Assembly: GCF_030285625.1 (NCBI RefSeq)
Contig: NZ_CP127294.1
Span: 3,978,001-4,042,000, forward strand
Reading direction: 5' to 3'
From: Amycolatopsis sp. 2-15
Lineage (GTDB): Bacteria > Actinomycetota > Actinomycetes > Mycobacteriales > Pseudonocardiaceae
Length of the DNA stretch: 64,000 nt
Shown here: positions 37,168-47,253 of the stretch, piece after piece
Layout: each line of letters begins with the position of its first letter
Position numbering within the stretch: the first letter of the stretch is position 1
Position numbers and translations under genes: made by a program
Notes under the pieces: model-generated
Database searches by the model: none
Told to the model about the DNA's origin: nothing
The model's input: only the letters and a program-made list of their open reading frames with translations

Positions 37168-37985
37168 GTGGCCGCATCAGCAGATCGCCTGTTTCCGGCG
37201 TCTGCTCTGCTGACCACTCCGGGATTCTTCCGGGTGAACCAGCTGGTACCGATTGACCAGGACGTGGTGAGCGTGCCGGTTGGCACTCGGGTCTGCGACG
37301 CGCTCGAAACCATGCGCGCTCGGGACTTCGACCAGCTCCCGGTGCTCACCGCGCGTGGCGGTGTGATCGGCACCTTCACCTACCGTTCGCTGGCGCGCGG
37401 GCTGACCCACCTGCGTGCCCAGGACGACCCGCTGGTCGCGCCCGTTGACGACCTCGTGGAGGACCTGCAGTTTGTCCGCAGTGCCGACGAGATCAGCGCC
37501 GTCTTGGGCTCTTTGGAAGCTGACCGCGCGGTGTTGGTCGGCGACGAAGAAAACCTTATCGCGGTGGTGACTACGGATGATCTGAACGCTTCCTCTGGTC
37601 GAAGACGCGGCCGTTCATCCTGTTGCAGGACATCGAGCTCGCGATTCGGGACCTGATGCGTGACGTCTGCACGGCTGATGACCTGGTCGAGGCGCTGGGA
37701 CTCGCCCTACCCGGGCATCCCGATGGCTCGGGAGAGCGATTCGAGGACCTGACCCTAGGAGAGCTGATCTCAGTCTTGTTGCACGGCTCCAACTTCGGAC
37801 GTTTCTTTAAGGCTCAGTTCCGCGCGAACCGGGAGCTTGTGCGCATCACGGTGGAGCCGGTTATCGAGATCAGGAACAAGGTGTTCCATTTTCGGGAAGT
37901 TGCCTCGCCGGAAGATCTGCAAAAACTGCGGAACGCTACCATCTGGCTGCGCCGTAAGATTCGGACCCGGGATGGCGACCGATGA
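37168..37985 (+). CDS. CBS-pair protein fused to a HEPN-like domain (one frameshift)
   Basis: GTG start with AGGGAG 8 bases upstream. Residues about 25-140 are a CBS pair (VPVGTRVCDALETMRARDFD, QLPVLTARGGVIGTFTYRSL, DRAVLVGDEENLIAVVTTDD), which normally binds adenosyl nucleotides. The frame then breaks at about 37590, where adding one T to a TT run restores LNAFLWSKTRPFILLQDIEL. The C-terminal domain (about 37700-37980) is helical and has EIRNKVFHFRE, an R-x4-H motif of HEPN ribonucleases of the Swt1 type. The stop overlaps the next ATG. A nucleotide-sensing HEPN toxin is the simplest reading. Confidence 0.6.
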
Positions 37986-39169
37986 TCGCGCTGTGGGTTC
38001 ATCAGGCCGACTTGCTCCGTGCTCTGGAAGCCGCGGATGGTCCCCGGACCGGGATCGTCGCTGCTCCAGCTGGTGTGGGAGTGCGTCGTGCGATCCAGCG
38101 CTACATCCGCTCGATCGCCGGGTCGGGATTGGTTGTGATCCTCACGCGAACCCGAGTTGAGGCTGACCAGTGGGCCGAACGCCTGCGCGAAGAGGAAGAT
38201 GTCGAGGCGACGCCTTTGGCTCCCATCGCGCTTGACGTCCTGGACGGCTCTCAGCTGTGTGCTGACGTATTGATCACCACGAGTGCTGCTGCGGAGCACG
38301 GGCCAAGTCGCCGTATCTTGCTCGGATTGCGCCCGGCGCTGGTCGTGCACGATCATCTTCGTGGCGGCCAGGATTCCGAAGTGATACAGAATCTCGATTC
38401 CAACGCTGGCAGAGTGATCTCCCTCGTCCACATTGAGGAGTTGCCCCACCACGCCACGGCGGGGCCGGTGATCTGGCAGATGACTCGCGAGGAGTTCATC
38501 GAACGTGGCGTCATGGTCGCAAAGGTTGTCTTCCTTCAAGAATCATCCGAGGAGCGACAAGTACGCGACGACGTTCTTGCGCTCTTACGCGAGGAAGCGG
38601 TGCGTAAGGGTGCGCGTTGGCGATCCCTGTCCCGCAGCTGGCCAACATTGCACCGAGAGCTACTGGTCCTGGCATCCGACCCCGACAAAGAGCCGGAGAT
38701 TGTAGAGCGCGCTTGGGCGCTGTTGGAGCGGATGGAGAGCACTGCGATCGACTCCTGGCTCGTCGCCACAAAGGCTGAGGTCGATCGTGCTTTCGGCCAA
38801 GTACGTAGCTGCGTCGTTATGGTCGAAACCAGCACAGAGGCTCACTATATTAGCGACTATCTGGACGTCTTTGGCTTGCTTGGCGGGGACGTGGTGAGCG
38901 GCCAAACACGCGTTACTGAGAGGCGCCGCAAATTTGCTGATCTTCTGCCTGGAGAGGGCATGGTCGGCACTTTTGCCGCCGCTGATGCCGTCGATGTACT
39001 TCCCTCGGCAACAACGGTCGTTTTCTGGCCTGCCTTCTCGAGCCGCGTGCTGATCGACCAGCTGTCATGGCGACGACCTGGAAGGAATGTAAGAGTGGTC
39101 GAGCTGCGTGTGGTCGACGGGGTTGACGTGCTGCCAGCCTTGAAGGATTCGCCTCCGGAAGAAGGCTGA
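37982..39169 (+). CDS. degenerate SF2 helicase-like protein
   Basis: A 395-residue protein with the outline of a DEAD/DEAH helicase but altered motifs. Motif I is GIVAAPAGVGVRRAIQ, lacking the GKT. Motif Ia is VVILTRTRVEADQWAERL. Motif II is ALVVHDHLRG in place of DExH. The C-terminal RecA fold has SCVVMVETSTEAHYISDYL, a motif V-like GMVGTFAAADAVDVLPSATT and a motif VI-like LIDQLSWRRPGR. ATP hydrolysis is doubtful, so it may act as a nucleic-acid or ligand sensor. Its ATG overlaps the CBS-HEPN stop, so both are translated together and probably form a complex. Confidence 0.65.
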   Translation: MIALWVHQADLLRALEAADGPRTGIVAAPAGVGVRRAIQRYIRSIAGSGLVVILTRTRVEADQWAERLREEEDVEATPLAPIALDVLDGSQLCADVLITTSAAAEHGPSRRILLGLRPALVVHDHLRGGQDSEVIQNLDSNAGRVISLVHIEELPHHATAGPVIWQMTREEFIERGVMVAKVVFLQESSEERQVRDDVLALLREEAVRKGARWRSLSRSWPTLHRELLVLASDPDKEPEIVERAWALLERMESTAIDSWLVATKAEVDRAFGQVRSCVVMVETSTEAHYISDYLDVFGLLGGDVVSGQTRVTERRRKFADLLPGEGMVGTFAAADAVDVLPSATTVVFWPAFSSRVLIDQLSWRRPGRNVRVVELRVVDGVDVLPALKDSPPEEG

Positions 39170-39255
39170 CGTGCAGGTGTGAAGGCCCGAACCATTTGTC
39201 AATCACGAGTCGAACTTCGGGATAGTTAGCCTGGACTGGCCGGCGACGCCGGCGG

Positions 39256-39555
39256 TCACGCCGGTTGACAATGGTGAAACCCAACCCTTGAGGACCCCGG
39301 GTGCCGTGTACGGCACCCTGGGTCCTCTGTGACGTGGAGGCAATATCCACCTGGATTGCCAGACTTGACGATCGCGTCGCGGCGGAAACTCGAGCTGTCT
39401 GCGGTGGCTGCGGTTTCCGGCTGGAAGCGCTGATTCCCACCGATGGCTGTGAAAGCAGTCGGCGGATAGGGGCCGTGGACGCAGCGGCCGTTGACCAGGG
39501 CGACGCTGACGTAGCCGGCGGTTGGCTGGGCGCTCACGAGCATCGAGTCGTCCAT
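39256..39555 (-). CDS. small hypothetical protein, doubtful
   Basis: A 99-residue minus-strand frame beginning MDDSMLVSAQPTAGYVSVAL with a protein-like middle (ALVNGRCVHGPYPPTAFTAI). No family, no good ribosome site, and its 3' end runs through a hairpin at 39290-39327, so the true end may be earlier. Kept at low confidence. Confidence 0.3.
   Translation of the reverse strand: MDDSMLVSAQPTAGYVSVALVNGRCVHGPYPPTAFTAIGGNQRFQPETAATADSSSFRRDAIVKSGNPGGYCLHVTEDPGCRTRHPGSSRVGFHHCQPA
39290..39327. terminator. 17-bp hairpin, probable bidirectional terminator
   Basis: GAGGACCCCGGGTGCCG pairs with CGGCACCCTGGGTCCTC around loop TGTA with one mismatch. It lies 120 bases after the degenerate helicase stop. 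No U tract, as is common in actinobacteria. Confidence 0.6.
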
Positions 39556-39766
39556 CGTGGTGGAACCGGGCACGCCGGGAAATTGGTCGCCGGCCTCGCC
39601 CAGCACAATGAGCGCGCAGAACGGCCACAGGAGTCCCGATGCTCCACACGCCCAGCCCTGACTGCTGCGCCAGCACCAAGGAAGTGTTGTCCAGAAAGCC
39701 GAAACCGTTCCCGAGAGAAGTGAACCCCAGCTGAAGGCCGGCGGCGGTGCGACCCGACTTGCGCGG

Positions 39767-40345
39767 TTACGCCGGGATTCCGGCCATCTGTGCTGCCAGT
39801 GTTACCCGGTCGAGCAGCGGCGGTAGCGGGCTGAGCTGCCCGCGCCTGCGGCCGTGGAGCACGTCGGCGACGAACCTCGCGACGGTGGCCGGGGGTGGCG
39901 CGATCTGGATGCCGAGATGACTGATCACTGGCGGTTGGTCGTTTCCGCGTGGCTCGATCGCGATGTACCAGCCGTGTCGTTCGTCCCAGACGAGCATCAG
40001 GTCGCGCCGCGGGAGATCGGTGGTACGCCGGGTGAGTCCGAGATAGGCGGTCGCCGTGTCGGTGACCTCGTACGTCACCGCGTCGGCGGGCACGCCGATT
40101 TGCTCGGCGACTTGGCGGGTGTACTCCGCGAGTGCGGGCTCGAGGTCCCGCGGGCCGGTGTCCGCTGCGGGTTCCAGGCCGAGGATGGACAGCAGGAGAG
40201 CCTTGTCCGTCCGGTCGTGGGCCATCCGGGTGACCGTGCGGGCGGCGAGCTCGCGGTATTCATCGCGCTCCCGCAGGCCATTGTCATGGGCTGCGGCGAA
40301 ACGGGCCGCTGGTCCCGCGTCTCTCCCGGTAGACGCGGACGTCAT
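39767..40345 (-). CDS. DUF6292 family protein
   Basis: A 192-residue protein. Its C-terminal domain (about residues 70-185) has the DUF6292 pattern: VTYEVTDTATAYLGLTRRTT, DLMLVWDERHGWYIAIEPRG, VISHLGIQIAPPPATVARFV. The family is common in Pseudonocardiaceae and of unknown function. ATG at 40345 is chosen because GAGGTG lies 7 bases upstream; the longer ORF adds only low-complexity sequence. It is transcribed in the same direction as the cold-shock gene 95 bases upstream. Confidence 0.8.
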   Translation of the reverse strand: MTSASTGRDAGPAARFAAAHDNGLRERDEYRELAARTVTRMAHDRTDKALLLSILGLEPAADTGPRDLEPALAEYTRQVAEQIGVPADAVTYEVTDTATAYLGLTRRTTDLPRRDLMLVWDERHGWYIAIEPRGNDQPPVISHLGIQIAPPPATVARFVADVLHGRRRGQLSPLPPLLDRVTLAAQMAGIPA

Positions 40346-40440
40346 GGCCGACACCTCGCGGGCCGCCGGAGAACCGGACGCTGCGGCGGGGCGGTCAGCC
40401 GGCCGTGTCGCCGTGTCTGGGCCGGCCGCTGCGGTGGTAA

Positions 40441-40641
40441 TCAAAGGACCGACACCGCCGTGGCCTGCGGGCCCCGATTGCCCTGACCGATGTCGAACTG
40501 CACCCGGGCGGTTTCGTCCAAGCTGCGGAAACCGCCGCCGGTGATTTCCGAGTAGTGGACGAACTCAGCACTGCCGTCGTCGGGGGCGATGAAACCGAAG
40601 CCCTTTTCGGAATTGAACCACTTCACAGTGCCCTGGGACAT
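40441..40641 (-). CDS. cspA: cold-shock protein
   Basis: A 66-residue CspA-type single-strand nucleic-acid-binding protein. RNP1 is KGFGFI in [20 protein letters not shown] and RNP2 reads FVHYSE in place of the usual FVHFSE. The ending [14 protein letters not shown] is standard. Strong AAGGAG site before ATG. The AT-rich leader upstream (about 40740-40800) is typical of cold-shock genes and may carry regulation. Confidence 0.95.
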   Translation of the reverse strand: MSQGTVKWFNSEKGFGFIAPDDGSAEFVHYSEITGGGFRSLDETARVQFDIGQGNRGPQATAVSVL

Positions 40642-42599
40642 ACACGAACTCCTTGTCGCGTCGAACATGCGGCATAACCTCGGACGAGGCGACCGGGCTG
40701 CGAGCGCGGAAATCAGGAGCCGGAAGGACATCGAGACACCGCCCGCCAAAAACCTCTGCGGGCGTCATAAGAGAAACGAACACAAAAATCTTCAACCATC
40801 ATAAGTGGAGCACACCTGCAGGGAGACCGTCAAGCGGAAGGGGTCACGGCCTCCCCTGGTCGGCGGTCACTGGCCGGAGGGGTGTAACCTCTTACGAGCA
40901 GGTTCGCGTCGTGCTTCCGACCCAGGTCACGAAGACGACGCTGTCCGATCACCGGCAACCTGTGACCGTCGCAGCGGCCGATACATGATTCGCGCTGCGG
41001 CTGGCTATCACTTTTTCTTTCACCAGCCACCTTCGTCGGTCGGCTGATCACCGAGGAGTTTCTCTGTTACGCACGTACGCACATTCCCGCCACGTCACGA
41101 CACCGGTCCCGCAGGTGCTGTTCAGTCATCCCACGTCGCACCCCACTGTCCACGGCCTGTCTGAGGCTGATCTGCACCGTGCGCGCGACATTCGTTTCTC
41201 CACGCCAGCGACCGCTACGTCGGCACCGCGGAGTCGATGAGCGACGCCACACGCACCGCCGGCGACTACGCCCGGCTCCAAGAGAGCGCGCAGGCGCGAC
41301 CGCTCGGCATCACCTGGACAACCGGGTCGTAAAGACCTATTCACACCTGGCGCCCGAGGTCGAGGAGCGGTTGCTCACCTCTGGAGCACCGGTGGTGGGG
41401 TGCGATTCCGCCGTCACCGACGCCGTCCCCGGACGCCAGGTTGGCGCCGGTAGTCCCGCTCTCTCTTCGCTGGCGTGTTGGTCACGCACCGGTCACCCTG
41501 TCGGACCTGGGATAACAGGTCACGTGGGCCGGCTGGCGCGGTGTGAACGCCCTAGAGTGTGGACCTGGGGAGCTTATTGCAATCCGAAAGACCAGGTCAG
41601 GGCCCTGGAATAGCTCCGTGAGCAGCCCCCAGCCTCGACATACCCAGCCGCCACAGGCACAGCGGGACCGGACCGGCCTCGACGGCGACAGCTCGGCGAC
41701 GAGCAAATCCAACAGCTGATCGTTGGCCAATCAGTGGCGCCGCGACCGAAGACGCTTTCGCTGACTGCTGCCCGTGCTCGAGAGTCCTGCCCGGGCGGTC
41801 GACGAGCGCGCCGTCAAGCGGGTCCCCACCTTCCACGACGCCGGGGTGAACCGGGCGGCCACGACCGTCGGCGGCTCGGAGCGCCTCGGCCTGCCCAAGG
41901 TCTTTCCTCAGTTGGACGGTGTCGAGGTCGGCCTGGTATGGCCGGAGCGGTGGGCCCCTCCGGGGTGGCTGGCTACAACAATGCCCGGTCGTGCTCAAGC
42001 CGGGTCCAGGGCCAGTCGCTGGCCCATCACAGCCCGGGCGGAGCTACTAGCTCGGCTGGCCGTCAGCCGAAGCGATCTCCGACGCCCTGGACACACTCGG
42101 CCGAGGTAACACGACCGGCAACGACACCGGCCCGGTGTGACCCGGTGCAGGTGTGCTGGGTGACCGTCCCTGGGTTCGCCGAGCGAATGGATAGGAACGT
42201 TGTGACCGAGACTCCCCGCGCGTTGTTGCCGCGCGGGCGGACCCTCCCGGTGGCAACAGCCCTGTGCTGCCGCTCACGATCTCCTTGCTCGCCCTTGTCC
42301 TCGTCAGCCGACTGCCGCGCCAGACGGGGATAGTCCCCGCGCAGCGTCGCTCAAACGAGAATCGTGGTCAAGATCAGAGCATCGAGCGAACCCGCTCGGG
42401 AGCCTGCGCGCCTCACCGCGGACCGTCCTCTGTCATGTGCCGGATGGACTCCCCACCCTTGCGGTGGTCCGACCGTCCGGACTGGGTATCCAGCACGCTT
42501 TCGAGCTTGCGAATCGCGCCGTGGCACGCCTCGTCCACCGAGCCCGCATGGTGGGTGACCGCGACCGCAGGCCTGCCCTGCGGGCGCGTGCGGGGGGAC
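40642..42599. other. 2-kb region without intact genes
   Basis: Apart from an integrase-like relic near 41308-41397, none of the frames here resembles a protein family or has a convincing start. It is probably decayed element sequence. Confidence 0.45.
41308..41397 (+). pseudogene. tyrosine recombinase C-terminal scrap
   Basis: The frame reads HHLDNRVVKTYSHLAPEVEE RLLTS split around the catalytic-Tyr-like TYSHLAPE block found at the end of phage/transposon integrases. The upstream catalytic boxes are not found in any frame. About 30 codons only. Confidence 0.35.
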
Positions 42600-44072
42600 C
42601 TACCTCGGCTTCGCGCTCCGGCCTGCTCCCTCGCCACCTTCAGCTGCCGACCGGACAACTCGCCGATGATCGCGAGCTCGCCCCAGCTTCGCGGAGATGG
42701 GCAGGGCGGCGATCAGGCCACCGAGGGCGATGGTGAGGCAGAGCCAGGCGAACCAATCGCCGAGACGGCTGTAGCTCGTCGGCCCGGGGCCCGCGACGTC
42801 AGCCACGATCGTGGTGAACGCGGCTGGCCCGCCGGTGTGTGCCTGCGCCAGCACCCGCCCCCAGCCGTCGGCGATCATCAGTGAGCCGTTCTGACCCGAC
42901 CATGCCACGGGCATCCCGTTCTCCACGCCCCGCAGCAGGCCGGTGCGGCTGTGCTGCCAACCGTTCTCGTTGTTGTCCGAGGCGGGAACCGCGAGCAGGG
43001 TGGTGCCCGCCGTGCCGTAGTCGCGGCTCGGCTGGGAGAAGTCGAGGTCGGCGCAGATCTCGATACCGGTTCGGGTTCCCGGAGCAAAGACCAGATCGTG
43101 TCCGTGCGGGTTTACGAGATCGTGCTGCTTGAGGTATCGCACCGGGTTTCCGCCGTCCGCGGGAAAGACCAGGGCGATGTTGTCATGCGCGTGGCCCTCG
43201 GTCTGGACGAAGCCGAGCACGATGTCGATGTCGCGCGCCTGAGCGGCCTGGCGCATCGGCTCGATGAGCGAGGCGGGGGCAGCCCCTTCGACGGCCAACG
43301 CACCTTCCGGCAGCACCGCGGTCCGTACCCCAGTCGGCAGGCTCTCGATCTCGCGCACGTAGCCGGCTACGAGCGCTTCGCTGACCGGCGGCGCCCAGGA
43401 GTATTGATTGGGTGCGATGGCCGCAACGCGTTGTGGTGCGCCACCGGTGCCCGCCAGGCGCAGTGCACCGAACCCGAGAGCGGCCACGACAACCACCACG
43501 GCCACGGTCGCGGTGCGCAGGCGGGCTCCTCTCGGCACACCGGGTGCAGCCAGCCCCGCGACCGCGCAGGGCACGAAGATCACCAGGAACTCGACCATCC
43601 ACATCCCACCGATGGCCGCGGTCTGCAGTACCAACGCCACGTCGCCCTGATCGTTGGCGCGGGTCCCAACCAGCCCCATCGGGTTCGTGACGGACACGAT
43701 GTACAAAACACCCGTCCACGCGGCGGGGGCGGCCACTGCGGCCAAGAGAGTACGGCCACGCACCACCAGCGCCCGGAAAAGCCAGACGACGAGCATGAAC
43801 GTCAGCGACATGCCTAAAATGATCACCAGGCCGACCGGGAGCATCGGTTCGTCATGGGAATGCACATGAAATCCCCAGCTGTTGCTCGTGCCGAGCAGGT
43901 ATGCGCCGAACGCCACCCCCAGCGCGCTCGCCTGCCGCACGCGCGGGGCGAGCAGCAGTACGGGCAACGGCGCGAGCCAGGTCAGCGCGGCAACCGGGGC
44001 GAGCCCGGTGCCAAAATAGAACAGAGCCGCGGAGCCGGCCAACCCGGCCAGGAGGGCGAAAGCTGACTTCAT
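42600..44072 (-). CDS. lnt: apolipoprotein N-acyltransferase-like membrane protein
   Basis: A 490-residue protein with six or so N-terminal membrane segments (residues 1-205) and a nitrilase-fold domain. The catalytic triad is visible as Glu in TAVLPEGALAV, Lys in RYLKQHDLVNPHG and Cys in GIEICADLDFSQ, the layout of Lnt, which adds the third acyl chain to lipoproteins. The C-terminal membrane anchor (WFAWLCLTIALGGLIAALPI) is present. Actinobacteria often have several Lnt-like paralogues, so the substrate is not certain. Frame intact. Confidence 0.85.
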   Translation of the reverse strand: MKSAFALLAGLAGSAALFYFGTGLAPVAALTWLAPLPVLLLAPRVRQASALGVAFGAYLLGTSNSWGFHVHSHDEPMLPVGLVIILGMSLTFMLVVWLFRALVVRGRTLLAAVAAPAAWTGVLYIVSVTNPMGLVGTRANDQGDVALVLQTAAIGGMWMVEFLVIFVPCAVAGLAAPGVPRGARLRTATVAVVVVVAALGFGALRLAGTGGAPQRVAAIAPNQYSWAPPVSEALVAGYVREIESLPTGVRTAVLPEGALAVEGAAPASLIEPMRQAAQARDIDIVLGFVQTEGHAHDNIALVFPADGGNPVRYLKQHDLVNPHGHDLVFAPGTRTGIEICADLDFSQPSRDYGTAGTTLLAVPASDNNENGWQHSRTGLLRGVENGMPVAWSGQNGSLMIADGWGRVLAQAHTGGPAAFTTIVADVAGPGPTSYSRLGDWFAWLCLTIALGGLIAALPISAKLGRARDHRRVVRSAAEGGEGAGRSAKPR

Positions 44073-44434
44073 CCCTGCCCCTCTCAGTTCCCGCTGACTT
44101 TCCCAGCAGCCCGGCAGCTGGGCACTGGGCCAGACCGGAGCAATCGGGGTAGGGCCAACCCCACCTCCGCGCCTTGCCAGGCGTCGACGACCAGGTCTTA
44201 TGTGGGATCGAGAAGTTGGCCGTGTTCGCGCGCTCGTTTCGCGCTTGGACAGTCATCGGGAGCGCTGAAGATCACTGTGCCGCTCAGCTCACCGGCGACA
44301 GCTGGCTGCTCGGTCGCGCTCGAGGTGTTCTCGGCGGCGATGCCGTCGACTTCCTGCACCGTAAGCATGTCCCCGCCGCGCATGTAGTCGATCGCAGCGG
44401 CCAGCGCGGGCCGGGCGTCCGCGGCGAGCTTGGT

Positions 44435-44633
44435 TTACGACTCGACGTGGACGTCGACAGTGATGTCGTCCGGGTTGAGGTCGAGGGCGGCGGCGATGGC
44501 TTCGCGGGCCATGAGGGGTGCTTTGCGGAGGCGGCGGGCCTGGGTGAGCCCGTCGATCTCGGGGATGTGCACCATCCACCATTTTGCGCCACCATTTGCC
44601 CTCGCGGGTGACGGTGACTTGGTAGCGCTTCAC
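44435..44633 (-). pseudogene. HicB-like antitoxin, broken by 13-bp duplication
   Basis: GTG start then KRYQVTVTREGKWW, and after a frame change MVHIPEIDGLTQARRLRKAP and EAIAAALDLNPDDITVDVHV then TAA. The family form reads W-W-M-V-H-I-P directly, and the sequence here carries an extra 13 bases (CGCAAAATGGTGG) that repeat the preceding AAATGGTGG. HicB-type proteins are antitoxins of an RNA interferase. No HicA-like toxin is visible beside it. A short continuation (44198-44383) is of unknown origin. Confidence 0.6.
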
Positions 44634-44740
44634 TGCTGTGCCTCCTCGACCGCCCGCGCGGCCAGCGGTCAGTACCGGCTTCGGTAGAGCTACCGGGGAG
44701 CCCGGCATCTGATGGCAGCGGGTTGATCGATAGCCCGCTG

Positions 44741-45108
44741 CTACTGGTCGAGTTTGCCGACCCTCTCCAGCTTGTACCGGCCGATCTTCACCAGCCACCG
44801 CACAAGAATGACGAGGGTCGCGACCAGCAGCGGCCGCGTGACTGCCACCAGCGGGATCAGGATGGTCGAGATCGACGACGCCGCCGCCGACGCCGATGCT
44901 GAGGGCGATCTTGAGCCCGTCGAGGCGGGCCGAGGCGAGGTCGGCGCCGTTGAGGCCGAGTGGCCGGCCACCACAAGGCAACCGCCGCGGCCGCAGTGAA
45001 GAGAACGACGCCCGTGATGGTCCAGAACAGCGCCATGGGGCTCAGCGGCAGTTTCGGCCTACCGGTGTCGGTGCCAGTGGTGTCAGCAGCGGACTGATCT
45101 TCGGTCAT
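44741..45108 (-). pseudogene. membrane protein remnant
   Basis: The frame starting near 45108 (MTEDQSAADTTGTDTGRPKL) has one hydrophobic helix (MALFWTITGVVLFTAAAAVA), then changes frame to LNGADLASARLDGLKIALSI and to a final hydrophobic stretch ILIPLVAVTRPLLVATLVIL before a stop at 44741. The first half resembles the membrane lead of pentapeptide-type actinobacterial proteins. The pieces do not join in one frame. Confidence 0.4.
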
Positions 45109-45391
45109 ATCGGTCAATGTCGCGCGCGGGAGGTCTTCGTTGCACCACCAGAGCCCGCCTGTGCGCGGTCACGCGGTACAGGCTTGCTCGAGCTGTGCTC
45201 GGGTGAGGACTGAGCCGCCCGGTCGCGCCGGCCACGGCGGCTGGCACTCGGCGTCAGGGTCTCATCTCGGCCCAGCCCTACCCCGACGGGACGCGGCCGG
45301 GGAGTCCGGCCACAATCGACCGGCCCGCCTGGAGCCGAGGTCACTGGTGGGTGAGCAAGCCGCCGGCATCGAGAGGAACGAGGGGCTGCGC

Positions 45392-46759
45392 ATGACGTCT
45401 CCGCAGGTTGAGGCCGATCCTGTCGCCGGTCGGGCCGACCCGACCAGCCGTGACCGGCCCCATCCGCTGTTCGACGCGCGGGTTGACCCGTCAAAGCCGC
45501 ACACAGACCCCCAGTTGCCGCTTGACCAGGAGGACGTCGAGGCTCCCATGGTCGCGCCGACCGCCCTAGCTGACCGGGCGCCTGCCGTGTCGACCGATGA
45601 CCAGCCCGCCGGGCAGCCGACGGCAGAGGTGCCCACCGAGCCCTCGCTCGCAGCCGTCCCCGTGGAGACTCGCGAGCGTCGGACGGGCTGGCGCGCCTCC
45701 GTTGGCGGGGCCATGGTCACGTTGGGCCTGGTGGCTTTCGTGGCGCTGGCGCTGGTGATCGCGCTCCGGCTGCTCCACGCGGCACCGGGCTGGCTCGCGT
45801 GGTTCATCGAGGGCCCAGGTTGGCGGCTCGGTCTGATCGCGGCCGGTGGCGCGGTGGTCGTGTTGCTCGCAGCCGGCGGTGTGCTGGTGGCGCTCGCGCC
45901 GAAGCGGACCGTCGAGGTGCAGGCGGGGTCGCCACTGCACGCCAAGGGCTGGTACGCGATGTTCGCCGGGGCGCTGTTCCTGTCTGGCGACACGTCTGCC
46001 CGGTACTTCACCCAGGTGCTGCACTTCCACCTGTGGGAGACCGCCGTGGTCTTCCTGCTCATCGAGATCGGTCTGCTATCGGCGGCTCTGGAGATGCGCG
46101 ACATCCTCACCCGGCCTGAGGGTGGGCGGTCCGGCCTCGGCAAGGCCCGGGCGCTGCTGTGGACGCTGTTCGGCGGCCAGGCGGTTGTCGCAGTGGCGCT
46201 GAACATCGATCCGCGGGAGCTGGTCGTGCGGCTGGTCTTCGCCGTGTTCGGCCTGCTGGCGATCCATCAGGCCCTCGGCGTCGACGTCCGCGAAGCCCGC
46301 CGCCACAGCGGCACGACCACCGAGCTGTCCTACCTTGGCCGCCTGCTGCGCGAGTTGCGCGATGCAGCACTGTCCTGGACGGGGCTGGGCGAGCCGGAGC
46401 GGGACGCGCTGCAACGTCGCCGCGAGCGGGCCGCCGACCGGTACGCCCGGCTGCTGAGCGCGGGCAAACCTCAGGGCGATGGCAAGCGCCGGTGGTCGGC
46501 CGCGGCGCGGTGGACGCGCAAGGTGCGCCGCGCCCGCCGGCGGGCGAACCTGCACGACCCGGCGCAGCAAGCGCGCGTGGTCCGCGTGATACAGCACGAA
46601 CGGGCGGACGACGAGCTGATGAACGCCCGACTTCCGAAGCTGTTCGACCTCCCGACCACGCCGGCCGCCCCCTCCCTCGCCACCGCGGGCGCGGGCGACC
46701 GGGCGGCAGTCGAGCAGCCCGGCGAGCAACCGAATGCCTGGTGGAACGCAACAGGCTGA
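45392..46759 (+). CDS. multi-pass membrane protein, unknown (element-type)
   Basis: A 455-residue protein. Residues 1-105 are acidic and proline-rich. Residues 105-290 contain about seven hydrophobic segments (MVTLGLVAFVALALVIALRL, AAGGAVVVLLAAGGVLVALA, WETAVVFLLIEIGLLSAALE, VRLVFAVFGLLAIHQALGVD). Residues 300-440 are a basic cytoplasmic tail (RRWSAAARWTRKVRRARRRA). GAGGGG precedes the ATG. The plan resembles spread-type membrane proteins of actinomycete elements, but no family is certain. Confidence 0.6.
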   Translation: MTSPQVEADPVAGRADPTSRDRPHPLFDARVDPSKPHTDPQLPLDQEDVEAPMVAPTALADRAPAVSTDDQPAGQPTAEVPTEPSLAAVPVETRERRTGWRASVGGAMVTLGLVAFVALALVIALRLLHAAPGWLAWFIEGPGWRLGLIAAGGAVVVLLAAGGVLVALAPKRTVEVQAGSPLHAKGWYAMFAGALFLSGDTSARYFTQVLHFHLWETAVVFLLIEIGLLSAALEMRDILTRPEGGRSGLGKARALLWTLFGGQAVVAVALNIDPRELVVRLVFAVFGLLAIHQALGVDVREARRHSGTTTELSYLGRLLRELRDAALSWTGLGEPERDALQRRRERAADRYARLLSAGKPQGDGKRRWSAAARWTRKVRRARRRANLHDPAQQARVVRVIQHERADDELMNARLPKLFDLPTTPAAPSLATAGAGDRAAVEQPGEQPNAWWNATG

Positions 46760-47253
46760 CCCGTCGAATGGTCCAGACCGTATCCCAAACCGAGAACGTG
46801 ACATTGGCGCGGACACGACATGCGTTACAGATCTCTCCTGCGGAAACGTCGATCAGCCACGTGTGTCTCGCGAACGATCGTTTTAGAGACGCATGTGCAC
46901 AGTCGGGGTGAGGCGACTGCTTCCGAAGCGAGAAGTTCAACTGCTTCGATCGGTCGGACGCGAGTAGGTGTCGGAGGTAGTCCTCAGTGACTGTGAAGCC
47001 TTGCGTGCCGCGGGGTCGGCGCAGTCTGACTGCCCTGGGCCCGGTTCTCGTCAGGTGACGCGGCGAGCCGATCCAGGTAGGAGGCGAGGGTTCCCCGATG
47101 TATCGGTGGCACGGCGATCGGCAGCCGCGCGGCAGCGTGGCCGTTGCCCAGCTCGCGCGGCTCCGGTGCGGGTGCTCGCTTGGCCGGCGTGGTGGGTGCA
47201 GGGGTGGCTCCGTCGGCGTGGTCGAGGCGGATCGCCAGAGGGCGCCGAGCAGG
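46760..47253. other. intergenic, no gene seen
   Basis: About 490 bases with no supported frame on either strand. Confidence 0.4.

Noticed and set aside
41620..42340. Possible gene on either strand in the gap before the Lnt-like gene
   Set aside because: Several open frames exist, as always at this GC content, but none has coherent hydrophobic pattern, family motif or start signal.
42264..42884. Plus-strand open frame opposite the Lnt-like gene and its 5' neighbour
   Set aside because: No family resemblance, and it overlaps antisense to the well-supported acyltransferase.
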